From JBAWWY01 sp037144355 (lineage in GTDB: Bacteria > Bacillota > Clostridia > Peptostreptococcales > Anaerovoracaceae), in the NCBI GenBank assembly GCA_037144355.1, contig JBAWWY010000001.1, forward strand, positions 434,001 to 498,000: DNA of 64,000 nucleotides. The letters are read 5' to 3'. Made by a program: the position numbers and the translations under genes. Numbering within the stretch: position 1 is the first letter of the stretch; every line of letters starts with the position of its first letter. The notes under the pieces are model-generated. The model made no database searches, was not told the DNA's origin, and worked only from the letters and a program-made list of their open reading frames with translations. Shown piece by piece: positions 16,154-23,758 of this stretch.

Positions 16154-18196
16154 TTAGAATATGCGGTTATATAACATCAGGAGTAGTACAGTGACAAAAA
16201 TATACAATAAATATGAGTGTACATTCCCCGTTTGAATCATAAATTTCATCTTTTTCGATAATGTAGTTGCGAAAACAAGAATTGGATCATAAAAATGCTT
16301 CTCAAATATGGATTCCATCGTAAGGGAATATTCCAACGACTCTGGATGATATTTGGAATCACCGGTAGCAATTAGATTTCTTGAAGATTTGAAAATCATC
16401 CTGAAAACTATTCTCAAGGGTTTTGAAAATGCTGTACCGCTGTATTGCATCCTGCCGTTCAATGACTCAAAACCGCAATCCCATGTCCCATATTTCCTTT
16501 CTTTGTACCTGCCTCCAAATATCCTAATGAATACTATGGCCATGATTGCCACAGCTCCCAGTAATATTGGAATCCATTGCGGGGCTATGCTGTTTCCATT
16601 TATTTCGAGAGGATAGTAAACCATCATGAATCCCCCTTTGAGATGGGCCATAACAGGTTGACCAACCAGTTCCAAGACAACTTTATCCACTATGGTCAAT
16701 GCTGCCAAGGGAAATAACCCGGTAATAAGGCAGAGAGCCACTAGAATTCCTGATCCAGTGTTCATTGATACTGGTACTTCTTCAGCGTGTTCCGCTTTTG
16801 CACTCCTTGGCAATCCTAGGAAAGTTATTCCGTATAACTTTATAAAGCAGGCGGCGGCCAATGCTCCGCATAATGCCAGTACGGTAACAGCTAGGATAAA
16901 CATGATATTAATTTCTGCATTGCCGGGTATGATTCCAGCGAAGATAGATTGCAACATAAGCCATTCACTTATGAAGCCATTGAATGGAACCATGGCTGAT
17001 ACGGCCAATGAACTCCCTAGGAAGAAGAGAGCAACGATGGGCATTTTTTTAATAAGTCCACCCAGCTCTTCGATATTTTTTGTATGCGTGGCGTAATCAA
17101 CAGATCCAGCTCCAAGAAACAGGCTTCCTTTGAATAGCGTATGATTGAAAGAGTGTAAAAGTGAAGCCGTCAAAGCTAAAGCTCCAGTCAGATATGATCC
17201 CATAGATAATGCAATCATGCTTATTCCAAGACCAGCGAAAATTATTCCCATATTTTCAATACTGCTATATGCAAGCATTCTCTTAATGTTTTGTTCGACA
17301 AAAGCATAAGCAACCCCAAGAAATGCTGAAACAAGACCTATGGTCAATACCACAACTCCCCACCACGCTATATCGGTTCCAAGAAATATGAACACAAACC
17401 TTAAGAAACCATAAATAGCCGTTTTAATCATAATACCGGACATAAGAGCTGAAATGTTGCTGGGCGCTGCTGGATGAGCGTGAGGTAGCCATATGTGCAC
17501 CGGAATCAATCCGGCTTTTGTTCCAAATCCAATTAAAAATAACATGAATAGGATATTTTTCACATTTCCCGGTATCTCCGACGAAGATCCCGAAATATTG
17601 AAGGTGCCTGTATAGCTGAAAATTATCAGGAAGGCAATTAAAATAAAGGCCGTACCTATGTGTGTCATTACAATGTAGAGCAATCCTGCCTTCTGATTCT
17701 CCTCGTATTCAGATTCAAACACCACTAATAAATATGAGGCAACCGCCATGGCTTCCCAGGCGATTAAAAACAATACCGCATTTCCTGATACGATAACAAT
17801 AAGCATGGAAAAAATAAAACTAGAATACAGAAAATTGAATAGTCCCACATTCCTCTTGCCATAATAATGGGAGATATAGCCAATTGAATAAACGGACACG
17901 GCGAAAACCAGTATCGACAATGCCGCAATGAAAAAAGCTGAAAGATTGTCAATGGAAATATCCAGCTTTAAAAATGGTATCCTCGAGTTGACCATTGTCC
18001 ATGTAAGACTGCTTGAACCATTGAAAATGAAATCCAACGAACCAAATAGACCAGCAACAGAGGCAATCATACACAACACGTTTGTAATAATGTTGCAAAT
18101 TTTTTGCCTCTTCATTAATAATAAAGCCGCAAATGCTGCAGCAGGATATAGTGCAAGTGTAATTAAAAACATTTCCTTTATTGTCAATACTTCCAT
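16154..18196 (-). CDS. Ehr complex HyfB/HycC-like antiporter subunit (NuoL family)
   Basis: A 680-aa membrane protein and the first gene of the hyf-like set. It has the NuoL-type core with the conserved glutamate in IAWEAMAVASY near residue 148, the lysine in FGTKAGLIPVHIWLPHAH near 228, a second lysine in SGIMIKTAIYG near 255, and KRMLAYSSIENMG near 310. A C-terminal extension with a final membrane span follows, as in HyfB/HycC. With the HyfF-like subunit it makes two ion channels; a third, HyfD-like, gene is absent. A GGAG site precedes the ATG. The upstream gap of 92 bp separates it from the AI-2E pair. Confidence 0.92.
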   Translation of the reverse strand: MEVLTIKEMFLITLALYPAAAFAALLLMKRQKICNIITNVLCMIASVAGLFGSLDFIFNGSSSLTWTMVNSRIPFLKLDISIDNLSAFFIAALSILVFAVSVYSIGYISHYYGKRNVGLFNFLYSSFIFSMLIVIVSGNAVLFLIAWEAMAVASYLLVVFESEYEENQKAGLLYIVMTHIGTAFILIAFLIIFSYTGTFNISGSSSEIPGNVKNILFMLFLIGFGTKAGLIPVHIWLPHAHPAAPSNISALMSGIMIKTAIYGFLRFVFIFLGTDIAWWGVVVLTIGLVSAFLGVAYAFVEQNIKRMLAYSSIENMGIIFAGLGISMIALSMGSYLTGALALTASLLHSFNHTLFKGSLFLGAGSVDYATHTKNIEELGGLIKKMPIVALFFLGSSLAVSAMVPFNGFISEWLMLQSIFAGIIPGNAEINIMFILAVTVLALCGALAAACFIKLYGITFLGLPRSAKAEHAEEVPVSMNTGSGILVALCLITGLFPLAALTIVDKVVLELVGQPVMAHLKGGFMMVYYPLEINGNSIAPQWIPILLGAVAIMAIVFIRIFGGRYKERKYGTWDCGFESLNGRMQYSGTAFSKPLRIVFRMIFKSSRNLIATGDSKYHPESLEYSLTMESIFEKHFYDPILVFATTLSKKMKFMIQTGNVHSYLLYIFVTVLLLMLYNRIF

Positions 18197-18270
18197 TGTC
18201 TAAAACTCCAATTTATATTAAATTCAGTAAATTCTTTAACATGCATATTTGTATTCAGATTTGATATTGG

Positions 18271-18288
18271 AGGGATAATGATATCCCT
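18271..18288 (-). other. Hairpin downstream of the AI-2E-family gene
   Basis: The inverted repeat AGGGATA-TCAT-TATCCCT (minus strand) begins just after the TAG stop of the preceding gene. It has a seven-base stem but no U-tract, so it may be a weak terminator, processing signal or mRNA-end stabiliser that lowers expression between the transporter pair and the Ehr genes. Confidence 0.5.
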
Positions 18289-19353
18289 CTAATTTTCTGC
18301 TACCTTTTTTCTTGAAATTTTCTTTAATTTTGCTTCATCTACATATTGTATGTTCATTAAATCGAGCAAGAAGATGGAAATTGGAACCCCAATCAACAGA
18401 CCCCATACACCCATGTAGTGTTCTCCAATAATCAATACAATGAAAATAAAACATATTGGCAACTCAGTCTTGTCAGCCATGAGTTTTGGATAAAGCATAT
18501 ATGTTCCTACGAAGTGAACCACCAAAATCATAATAAGGATAATTAGGACTTCTGGAAATCCACCCATATTGTATCCTATTATGGAAAGTGGAATAAACGA
18601 AACTACCACTCCCATTACCGGTATTAATCCCAAAGCGAATATCATCACTGCAAGTCCGATAATCTGTGGGAATCCAAGTATAACAAGCACAATGCAGGAA
18701 AGAATTGTATTGACAAGTGAAATGATCACTTGGACTTGCATTACTTTCCCGAATGATTTCACAAAACTTGTACCGAAAAATATGAAATGTTTGTATATTG
18801 ATGAGATTCTGCTATTTTCCAAGCTTTCACCGAATATTTTAATTTTATGCTTTTCTAAAAGTAGAAACAAACTCAATATCAAGGAAATAAAAATAGTTAT
18901 TCCGAAGCTTCCAACTTTTTTTGCACCGCCTGCCATCAATACTCCAGCTCCCGAAATATATGAATTATAATCGATCTTGGATATAATATCATAAATTCTC
19001 GGGTCTAAATCATCCTTTAAATCAGTAACATTGAAGTTAACCACAATCTTCCAAAGTTCGGAAAGCTGTGCCATTATAACTGGTATAAAGCGATAACTGA
19101 CTGCTACGACAATGGCAGCAAAAATAACGTATAATACCATTATTATTAGGGGATCTGGTATTTTTATGGAATTAACCTTTTTCCAGTTTCTGCTGATCAT
19201 ATCCAAGAGGCTATAAAATATGTAAGTAAAGATAAATGTGAGCAATGCCAAATCCAACATGTTCCAAACAACAATGAAAATGAGAATGATTATAAAAAGA
19301 GTTATTATTTTTTCCTTGTTGGTAGATTCGTCCAATACTTTTTCTTCTTGCAT
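18289..19353 (-). CDS. AI-2E family (PerM/YdiK) transporter, second tandem copy
   Basis: A 354-aa membrane protein with two spans near the N-terminus, a soluble alpha-helical stretch (about residues 95-140), and four to five C-terminal spans. The GLIPVMGVVVSFIPL and GVWGLLIGVP segments are typical of the AI-2E (UPF0118) exporter family. Members have been described as autoinducer-2 exporters or as Na+(Li+)/H+ antiporters; the substrate here is unknown. It is a close paralogue of the 351-aa protein encoded 58 bp upstream. Stop is TAG. Confidence 0.85.
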   Translation of the reverse strand: MQEEKVLDESTNKEKIITLFIIILIFIVVWNMLDLALLTFIFTYIFYSLLDMISRNWKKVNSIKIPDPLIIMVLYVIFAAIVVAVSYRFIPVIMAQLSELWKIVVNFNVTDLKDDLDPRIYDIISKIDYNSYISGAGVLMAGGAKKVGSFGITIFISLILSLFLLLEKHKIKIFGESLENSRISSIYKHFIFFGTSFVKSFGKVMQVQVIISLVNTILSCIVLVILGFPQIIGLAVMIFALGLIPVMGVVVSFIPLSIIGYNMGGFPEVLIILIMILVVHFVGTYMLYPKLMADKTELPICFIFIVLIIGEHYMGVWGLLIGVPISIFLLDLMNIQYVDEAKLKKISRKKVAEN

Positions 19354-19411
19354 TTGTATGCCCTTTCTCTTTTGCCCTATTTTATTTATTTTCTTGCTTA
19401 ATTGCTTGTTT

Positions 19412-20467
19412 CTATATTGCGATCTTTTTCTTCATCTTGCTTTTTAAATAATCCACGTACTTTATATCCATTATATCAAGTAGGAAAATTAAAATCGGCA
19501 CTCCTATCAAAAGACCCCAGGCTCCCAGATAGTGTTCCCCGATAATCAATACGATAAATACAAAGCAAACAGGGAGTTTTGTTTTATTTGCCATAAGCTT
19601 TGGATTCAATATATAGGTTTCAATTGAATGTATGGCTACTATTAAAGCAATGATTTCTATTACCTTGGCAAATCCACCAATGTTGAAAGCTATAATTGAA
19701 AGAGGTATGAAAGAAACAATTACACCAATAACAGGAATAAGACCCAGTGCGAATATCATAACCGCTAAACCCATAATCTGTGGAAATCCCAATATCGTCA
19801 GTACAATACTGGATAAGATAGTGTTGATCAGGGAGATGACAAGCTGAACCTCCATAACCTTTCCGAATGAATTTACGAAACTTGTTCCGAAAAAAATAAA
19901 ATACTTGTACATTGCAGATATTCTGCTTTTTTCCAAACTTTTTCCAAATGAAACTATCTTCTTTTTTTCAAATAGGAAAAACAAACTTAAAATTAGGGAT
20001 ATGAAAACAGTAATGCTGAAGCTTCCGATTTTTCGTGCCCAGTCAGCCATTACCAGCCCAACGTCTTTAATATAAGACTCGAAACTTATTCGAGATAAAA
20101 TATCATATACCCTTGGATCAAGAACGTTTTTCAAATCAGCTATATTGAAATTCGCTATAATCTTCCATAGTTCAGTAAGTTGCCCAACTATAACAGGAAT
20201 TACCTGATATCCAATACCAAATAAAATGGCTGTGAAAATTGCGTAAAGGACTAGGATGATAAATGAATCCGGTATATCAATTTTGAGCATTTTTTTATTA
20301 GTTCTTTTTATCAACTCTAGCAAGCTGTAAAAAATGTATGTGAATATGAATGTCAACAATGCAAGGTCCAGCATATACCATAAAGTTATTAATATAATTG
20401 CAATCACAAAAAGTGTAATGATTTTTTCACTTGTGCTGGTATTCTGCAAAATTCCATTATCCTTCAT
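19412..20467 (-). CDS. AI-2E family (PerM/YdiK) transporter, first tandem copy
   Basis: A 351-aa protein aligning end to end without large gaps with the following gene product; most residues match by eye, especially the MLDLALLTFIFTYIFYSLL segment near residue 32 and the C-terminal half. The copies differ most at the N-terminal dozen residues and the charged tail. This is a tandem duplication kept as two intact genes. Nine bases separate it from the hypothetical gene upstream. An ion-transport role fits the neighbouring Ehr complex, but that is inference. Confidence 0.85.
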   Translation of the reverse strand: MKDNGILQNTSTSEKIITLFVIAIILITLWYMLDLALLTFIFTYIFYSLLELIKRTNKKMLKIDIPDSFIILVLYAIFTAILFGIGYQVIPVIVGQLTELWKIIANFNIADLKNVLDPRVYDILSRISFESYIKDVGLVMADWARKIGSFSITVFISLILSLFFLFEKKKIVSFGKSLEKSRISAMYKYFIFFGTSFVNSFGKVMEVQLVISLINTILSSIVLTILGFPQIMGLAVMIFALGLIPVIGVIVSFIPLSIIAFNIGGFAKVIEIIALIVAIHSIETYILNPKLMANKTKLPVCFVFIVLIIGEHYLGAWGLLIGVPILIFLLDIMDIKYVDYLKSKMKKKIAI

Positions 20468-20476
20468 ATTGTCTCC

Positions 20477-20923
20477 TTATTTCTTCGGGTCAATTTTAAT
20501 CGCTCCAAATGTCAAGGCCCCTATAAACACCACCTCGGCCAAGGTTTTTGCTGCCGCAACAGCTTTTTCCCTATCATTATCCAGCAATGACACCACTGCC
20601 TCCTCGCTTTTTTCAGCAACAAGCACCAGATTCGATGAAATGTTGTGAATGGAGTCTTTGGCAAAAACTTTCAAGCTTTCGACTCCTTCCTGCTCTCTCT
20701 CTGGATTTCTTTTAATCTTACCCGTTATGAGATCATTTGCTCCACCTAAAGCCTCTCCCACCAATTCTCCCGTGAATATTGCAGAGTCCACCATGTCATT
20801 ACCAAGATTGTCAATAAACTTGTTTTTTGTCATTTTACCAATTAAGGAAACCCCGCTGCCAAGAACTCCACCAGTCATGGCAAATGCAATAATTCCGGCT
20901 TTTTTAATATTATACTTTTTCAT
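20477..20923 (-). CDS. Hypothetical protein, helix-rich
   Basis: A 148-aa protein I do not recognise. It opens with a basic segment and a glycine-rich hydrophobic stretch (IIAFAMTGGVLGSGVSLIG), then alternating charged helices, and ends with a second weakly hydrophobic segment (VVFIGALTFGAIKI) and a lysine tail. No cysteines or catalytic motifs are visible. It overlaps the HdeD-like gene by 14 bases and precedes the AI-2E pair by nine, so co-expression with both is likely. It may be a membrane-associated accessory protein. Confidence 0.6.
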   Translation of the reverse strand: MKKYNIKKAGIIAFAMTGGVLGSGVSLIGKMTKNKFIDNLGNDMVDSAIFTGELVGEALGGANDLITGKIKRNPEREQEGVESLKVFAKDSIHNISSNLVLVAEKSEEAVVSLLDNDREKAVAAAKTLAEVVFIGALTFGAIKIDPKK

Positions 20924-21443
20924 CGAGTTTATCCTCCTCTATCATATGGATTCCCGTTGCAATAATATTAAGCCCTTGTATTATAAAGAAAACTCCAATC
21001 AATGCCGGCAAGGATATCATGTTGGAAATTGGGTTAATAAATGCATAAATCCCTGCAAGAACTGATAAAATACCAAATCCAAGGGAAAAACTCCAAACTT
21101 TCGAGCCTTTATATCTTAGAGTGAAGGCTTCTACGATTCTCATGACTCCTACGAACATTATCCACATTCCGAAGAAAATCGGAATAACATCATCAGTAAC
21201 AACTCTGTTTGTCAAAACCATAATTCCCAATATAGTTGTAATAATAGTTTCTTCAAGTATCCAACCAGATGTCTCATGAATTTTTCTATTCATTATATAG
21301 GTTGAAATTCCGCTGATTCCGAAAAAAACCATAGCAAGACCCAATATAAAAGATATGGATAAAATTGTTGCTCCAGGATTTGCAAAGCAGAATATTCCGG
21401 AAAAAATAAAAACCGCACCCGAAGCCAATGTAAGTATTCTCAT
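20910..21443 (-). CDS. HdeD/DUF308 family membrane protein
   Basis: A 177-aa integral membrane protein with six short spans in three pairs, the DUF308/HdeD arrangement (for example SGIFCFANPGATILSISFILG at the first pair, split by its NPG turn, and AGIYAFINPISNM in the third). HdeD affects acid resistance in E. coli; the molecular function is not known. First gene after a good promoter, heading a run that continues through the AI-2E pair toward the Ehr genes. GGAGG lies just before the ATG. Confidence 0.8.
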   Translation of the reverse strand: MRILTLASGAVFIFSGIFCFANPGATILSISFILGLAMVFFGISGISTYIMNRKIHETSGWILEETIITTILGIMVLTNRVVTDDVIPIFFGMWIMFVGVMRIVEAFTLRYKGSKVWSFSLGFGILSVLAGIYAFINPISNMISLPALIGVFFIIQGLNIIATGIHMIEEDKLDEKV

Positions 21444-21500
21444 TTCATGTCCTCCATGATTATAATGTCAATTTTATAAATAATTTTACTTTCAACTCAT

Positions 21501-21529
21501 ATTTTAGGGTAATACAATGTTCAAGTCAA
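21501..21529 (-). promoter_or_regulatory. Sigma-A-type promoter for the hdeD-AI-2E(-Ehr) run
   Basis: Minus strand -35 TTGACT at 21529-21524 and -10 TAAAAT at 21506-21501 with 17 bases between. It is the only clear promoter I see for the 21443-to-10661 run, which spans the Ehr complex, though another in the 92-bp gap before the HyfB-like gene cannot be excluded. Confidence 0.7.
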
Positions 21530-21545
21530 TGAAATCCAATTTATA

Positions 21546-21574
21546 TTGATTACTTTTTATGCCCATGCTATGAT
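21546..21574 (+). promoter_or_regulatory. Sigma-A-type promoter for the HD-domain gene
   Basis: -35 TTGATT (21546-21551) and -10 TATGAT (21569-21574) with a 17-base spacer, 40 bases before the start codon. It is divergent from, and close to, the hdeD promoter. Confidence 0.7.
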
Positions 21575-21613
21575 TTATCTATTAAATAGTGCTTTAAGAA
21601 GGTTTGGGGTTTA

Positions 21614-22276
21614 ATGATGGTATCATTTGTAGATGTAAAAAAGAGTAAGGAAATTTCAACTTACATAAATAAGGGTAATGAGCTTCTAGGTGAAATGGGT
21701 TATACGGAACACGGCTTTGCCCATGCAGAAAAAACGGCCAAGAAAGCCGCTGAGATATTGACCTTGCTTGGATATGAGGAGCGAGTCATAGATCTTGCAA
21801 GAATTTCAGGCTATATGCATGATATCGGCAACTGCATAAATAGGTTTGATCACGCACAGAGTGGAGCCGTAATGGCGTTTAGGATTCTGGACAACATGGG
21901 AATGGCCGCTGACGAGATTTCAGATGTTATCGGTGCAATTGGCAATCATGATGAAGGAACCGGATTTGCTTTCAGCCCTATTTCAGCCGCACTCATACTT
22001 GCAGACAAGTCTGACGTAAGAAGAAGCCGAGTTAGGTCCCGGGATGGATCAATGGCTGACATTCATGATCGTGTTAATTTTGCAGTACATCAATCTAACA
22101 TCGTAGTTCACCCAGATTCAAAAGAAATAGTATTGTCACTGGATATTGATACAAAGATAAGCGCCGTGATGGAATATTTTGAAATATTCCTCTCTCGAAT
22201 GATAATGTGCAGGAAAGCAGCTGAATTCCTGGATTTGACTTTTGAGCTCGATATAAACAATATAAGATTGCTATAG
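21614..22276 (+). CDS. HD-domain phosphohydrolase
   Basis: A 220-aa cytoplasmic protein with an HD-type metal-binding hydrolase domain: HGFAHAEK near residue 33, the doublet MHDIGN near 73, GNHDEG near 114 and a trailing ALILADKSDVRRSR segment near 130, where the last aspartate ligand lies. HD proteins cleave phosphate esters of nucleotides or related compounds; this one has no partner domain, so the substrate is unknown. Single gene with its own promoter and shared terminator. Two consecutive ATG codons are possible starts. Confidence 0.85.
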   Translation: MMVSFVDVKKSKEISTYINKGNELLGEMGYTEHGFAHAEKTAKKAAEILTLLGYEERVIDLARISGYMHDIGNCINRFDHAQSGAVMAFRILDNMGMAADEISDVIGAIGNHDEGTGFAFSPISAALILADKSDVRRSRVRSRDGSMADIHDRVNFAVHQSNIVVHPDSKEIVLSLDIDTKISAVMEYFEIFLSRMIMCRKAAEFLDLTFELDINNIRLL

Positions 22277-22325
22277 CCAAATAGCTTTCCCCAAAAATAT
22301 TTATTTTAGTATCTATACAAATTAA

Positions 22326-22369
22326 AAGCACTTTTGACGTATGTATTCGTATCAAAAGTGCTTGTTTTT
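22326..22369. terminator. Bidirectional intrinsic terminator
   Basis: A perfect 12-bp inverted repeat, AAGCACTTTTGA (22326-22337) with TCAAAAGTGCTT (22352-22363), is followed by GTTTTT on the plus strand and by a shorter T-rich run on the minus strand. It lies between the convergent HD-domain gene and tryptophanase gene and can end both transcripts. Confidence 0.85.
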
Positions 22370-22381
22370 ATAGTGTCATTC

Positions 22382-23758
22382 TTATTTCAAAGGCTGGAGT
22401 TTTGCAGTGAAATGTCGCAAAACTTCTGGCTCCCAGATTATTTCATATCCCTTTATGGTCTTCGCCCGTTCCTTGATTGCAACCAGACAATCTACAATAT
22501 AATCCAAATGGGCCTGGGTATAAACCCTCCTCGGGATAGCCAGCCTGCAAAACTCGAATTTGGACTCAAGTTGATTTTTATTGATTGGGTCAACTCCTAA
22601 AAGGAAAGAACCTATGTCGCATGCTCTGATTCCGCCCTCCTTATACAATTCCAATACCAATGCCTGGGCTGGAAATTCGTTGTAAGGTATATGCGGAAGC
22701 ATTGATTTTGCATCTAGAAAGACAGCATGCCCGCCAACGGGATACTGGAATGGAATATTGTTTTCTTTCAGTTTTGCCCCCAGATACTCAATCTGTCCGA
22801 TTCTATATTTTAGGAATTCATAATCTATTCCTTCATATAATCCAATCGCAAGTGCTTCAAGGTCTCTTCCAGCCAATCCCCCGTAACTTATGAATCCTTC
22901 ATATGGAACAGTATAATTTTTCACTTTAATATATAAATCCTCATTATCCCGGATTCCAATCAGTCCTCCCATATTTACAATGGCATCTTTTTTACAACTC
23001 ATGGTAAAAGCGTCTGCATAGCTGAATATTGTTCTTATGATTTCACCAATTGTGCAATCCTTGAATTCCTCTTCCCGTTGTTTTATGAAGTATGCATTTT
23101 CAGCATATCTAGCAGCGTCAATTATCATGGTAATACCAAATTCATTTGCTATTTCCCTTGTTTCCCTAATATTGGAAATTGAAACTGGCTGGCCTCCGGC
23201 ACTGTTGTTTGTAATAGTCATGATAATCATTGCAATATTTTCTCTTCCAACTTTTTGGATATATTCCCTCAATGACACCGTATCCATATTGCCTTTAAAG
23301 TCCGCATAATCGCTGATATTCATAGCTTCTTCAGTTACAAGATCCACGGCTTCACCCCCACATAACTCAACATGTGCCCTTGTTGTATCAAAGTGCATAT
23401 TTGAAATTACCTTTTGCCCTTTTTTAATAAGGCAGGGGAAAAGAACCTGTTCTGCTGCTCTTCCCTGATGAACTGGTTGGCCATAGTTATATCCGAATAT
23501 ATCCTTAACAGCTGAAACAACTTTATGATATCCTCTAGCTCCAGCATATGATTCATCTCCAATTATCATGCCTGCCCATTGCCTGTCGCTCATTGCTCCT
23601 GTACCGCTGTCGGTTAGAAGGTCTATATAGACATCCTCGGATTTTAAATAAAAGACATTGAAGAATGCCTCTTTTATTTTTTCCTCCCGTTGCTCTCTTG
23701 TTGGTATTTTAATAGTCTCAACCATCTTTATCCTGAATGGTTCGGGTATATATCTCAT
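22382..23758 (-). CDS. tnaA: Tryptophanase (PLP-dependent beta-eliminating lyase)
   Basis: A 458-aa enzyme that splits L-tryptophan into indole, pyruvate and ammonia. The PLP lysine is K257 in MSCKKDAIVNMGG. Tryptophanase and tyrosine phenol-lyase are close relatives; three discriminating positions favour tryptophanase: D124 in MHFDTT (Thr in tyrosine phenol-lyase), I382 in RACDIGSFLLG (Arg there), and H449 in LRHFTAKL (Phe there). It lacks the short insertion of E. coli TnaA before the FDTT motif. The start ATG overlaps the aldolase-like stop (ATGA), so the two are coupled. No TnaC-like leader peptide is present. Confidence 0.88.
   Translation of the reverse strand: MRYIPEPFRIKMVETIKIPTREQREEKIKEAFFNVFYLKSEDVYIDLLTDSGTGAMSDRQWAGMIIGDESYAGARGYHKVVSAVKDIFGYNYGQPVHQGRAAEQVLFPCLIKKGQKVISNMHFDTTRAHVELCGGEAVDLVTEEAMNISDYADFKGNMDTVSLREYIQKVGRENIAMIIMTITNNSAGGQPVSISNIRETREIANEFGITMIIDAARYAENAYFIKQREEEFKDCTIGEIIRTIFSYADAFTMSCKKDAIVNMGGLIGIRDNEDLYIKVKNYTVPYEGFISYGGLAGRDLEALAIGLYEGIDYEFLKYRIGQIEYLGAKLKENNIPFQYPVGGHAVFLDAKSMLPHIPYNEFPAQALVLELYKEGGIRACDIGSFLLGVDPINKNQLESKFEFCRLAIPRRVYTQAHLDYIVDCLVAIKERAKTIKGYEIIWEPEVLRHFTAKLQPLK

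Noticed and set aside
18271..18288. Calling this hairpin a definite intrinsic terminator
   Set aside because: The stem is only seven bases and no U-tract follows, so it is listed only as a hairpin.
22382..23758. Tyrosine phenol-lyase
   Set aside because: The three specificity positions read (D124, I382, H449) are those of tryptophanase.
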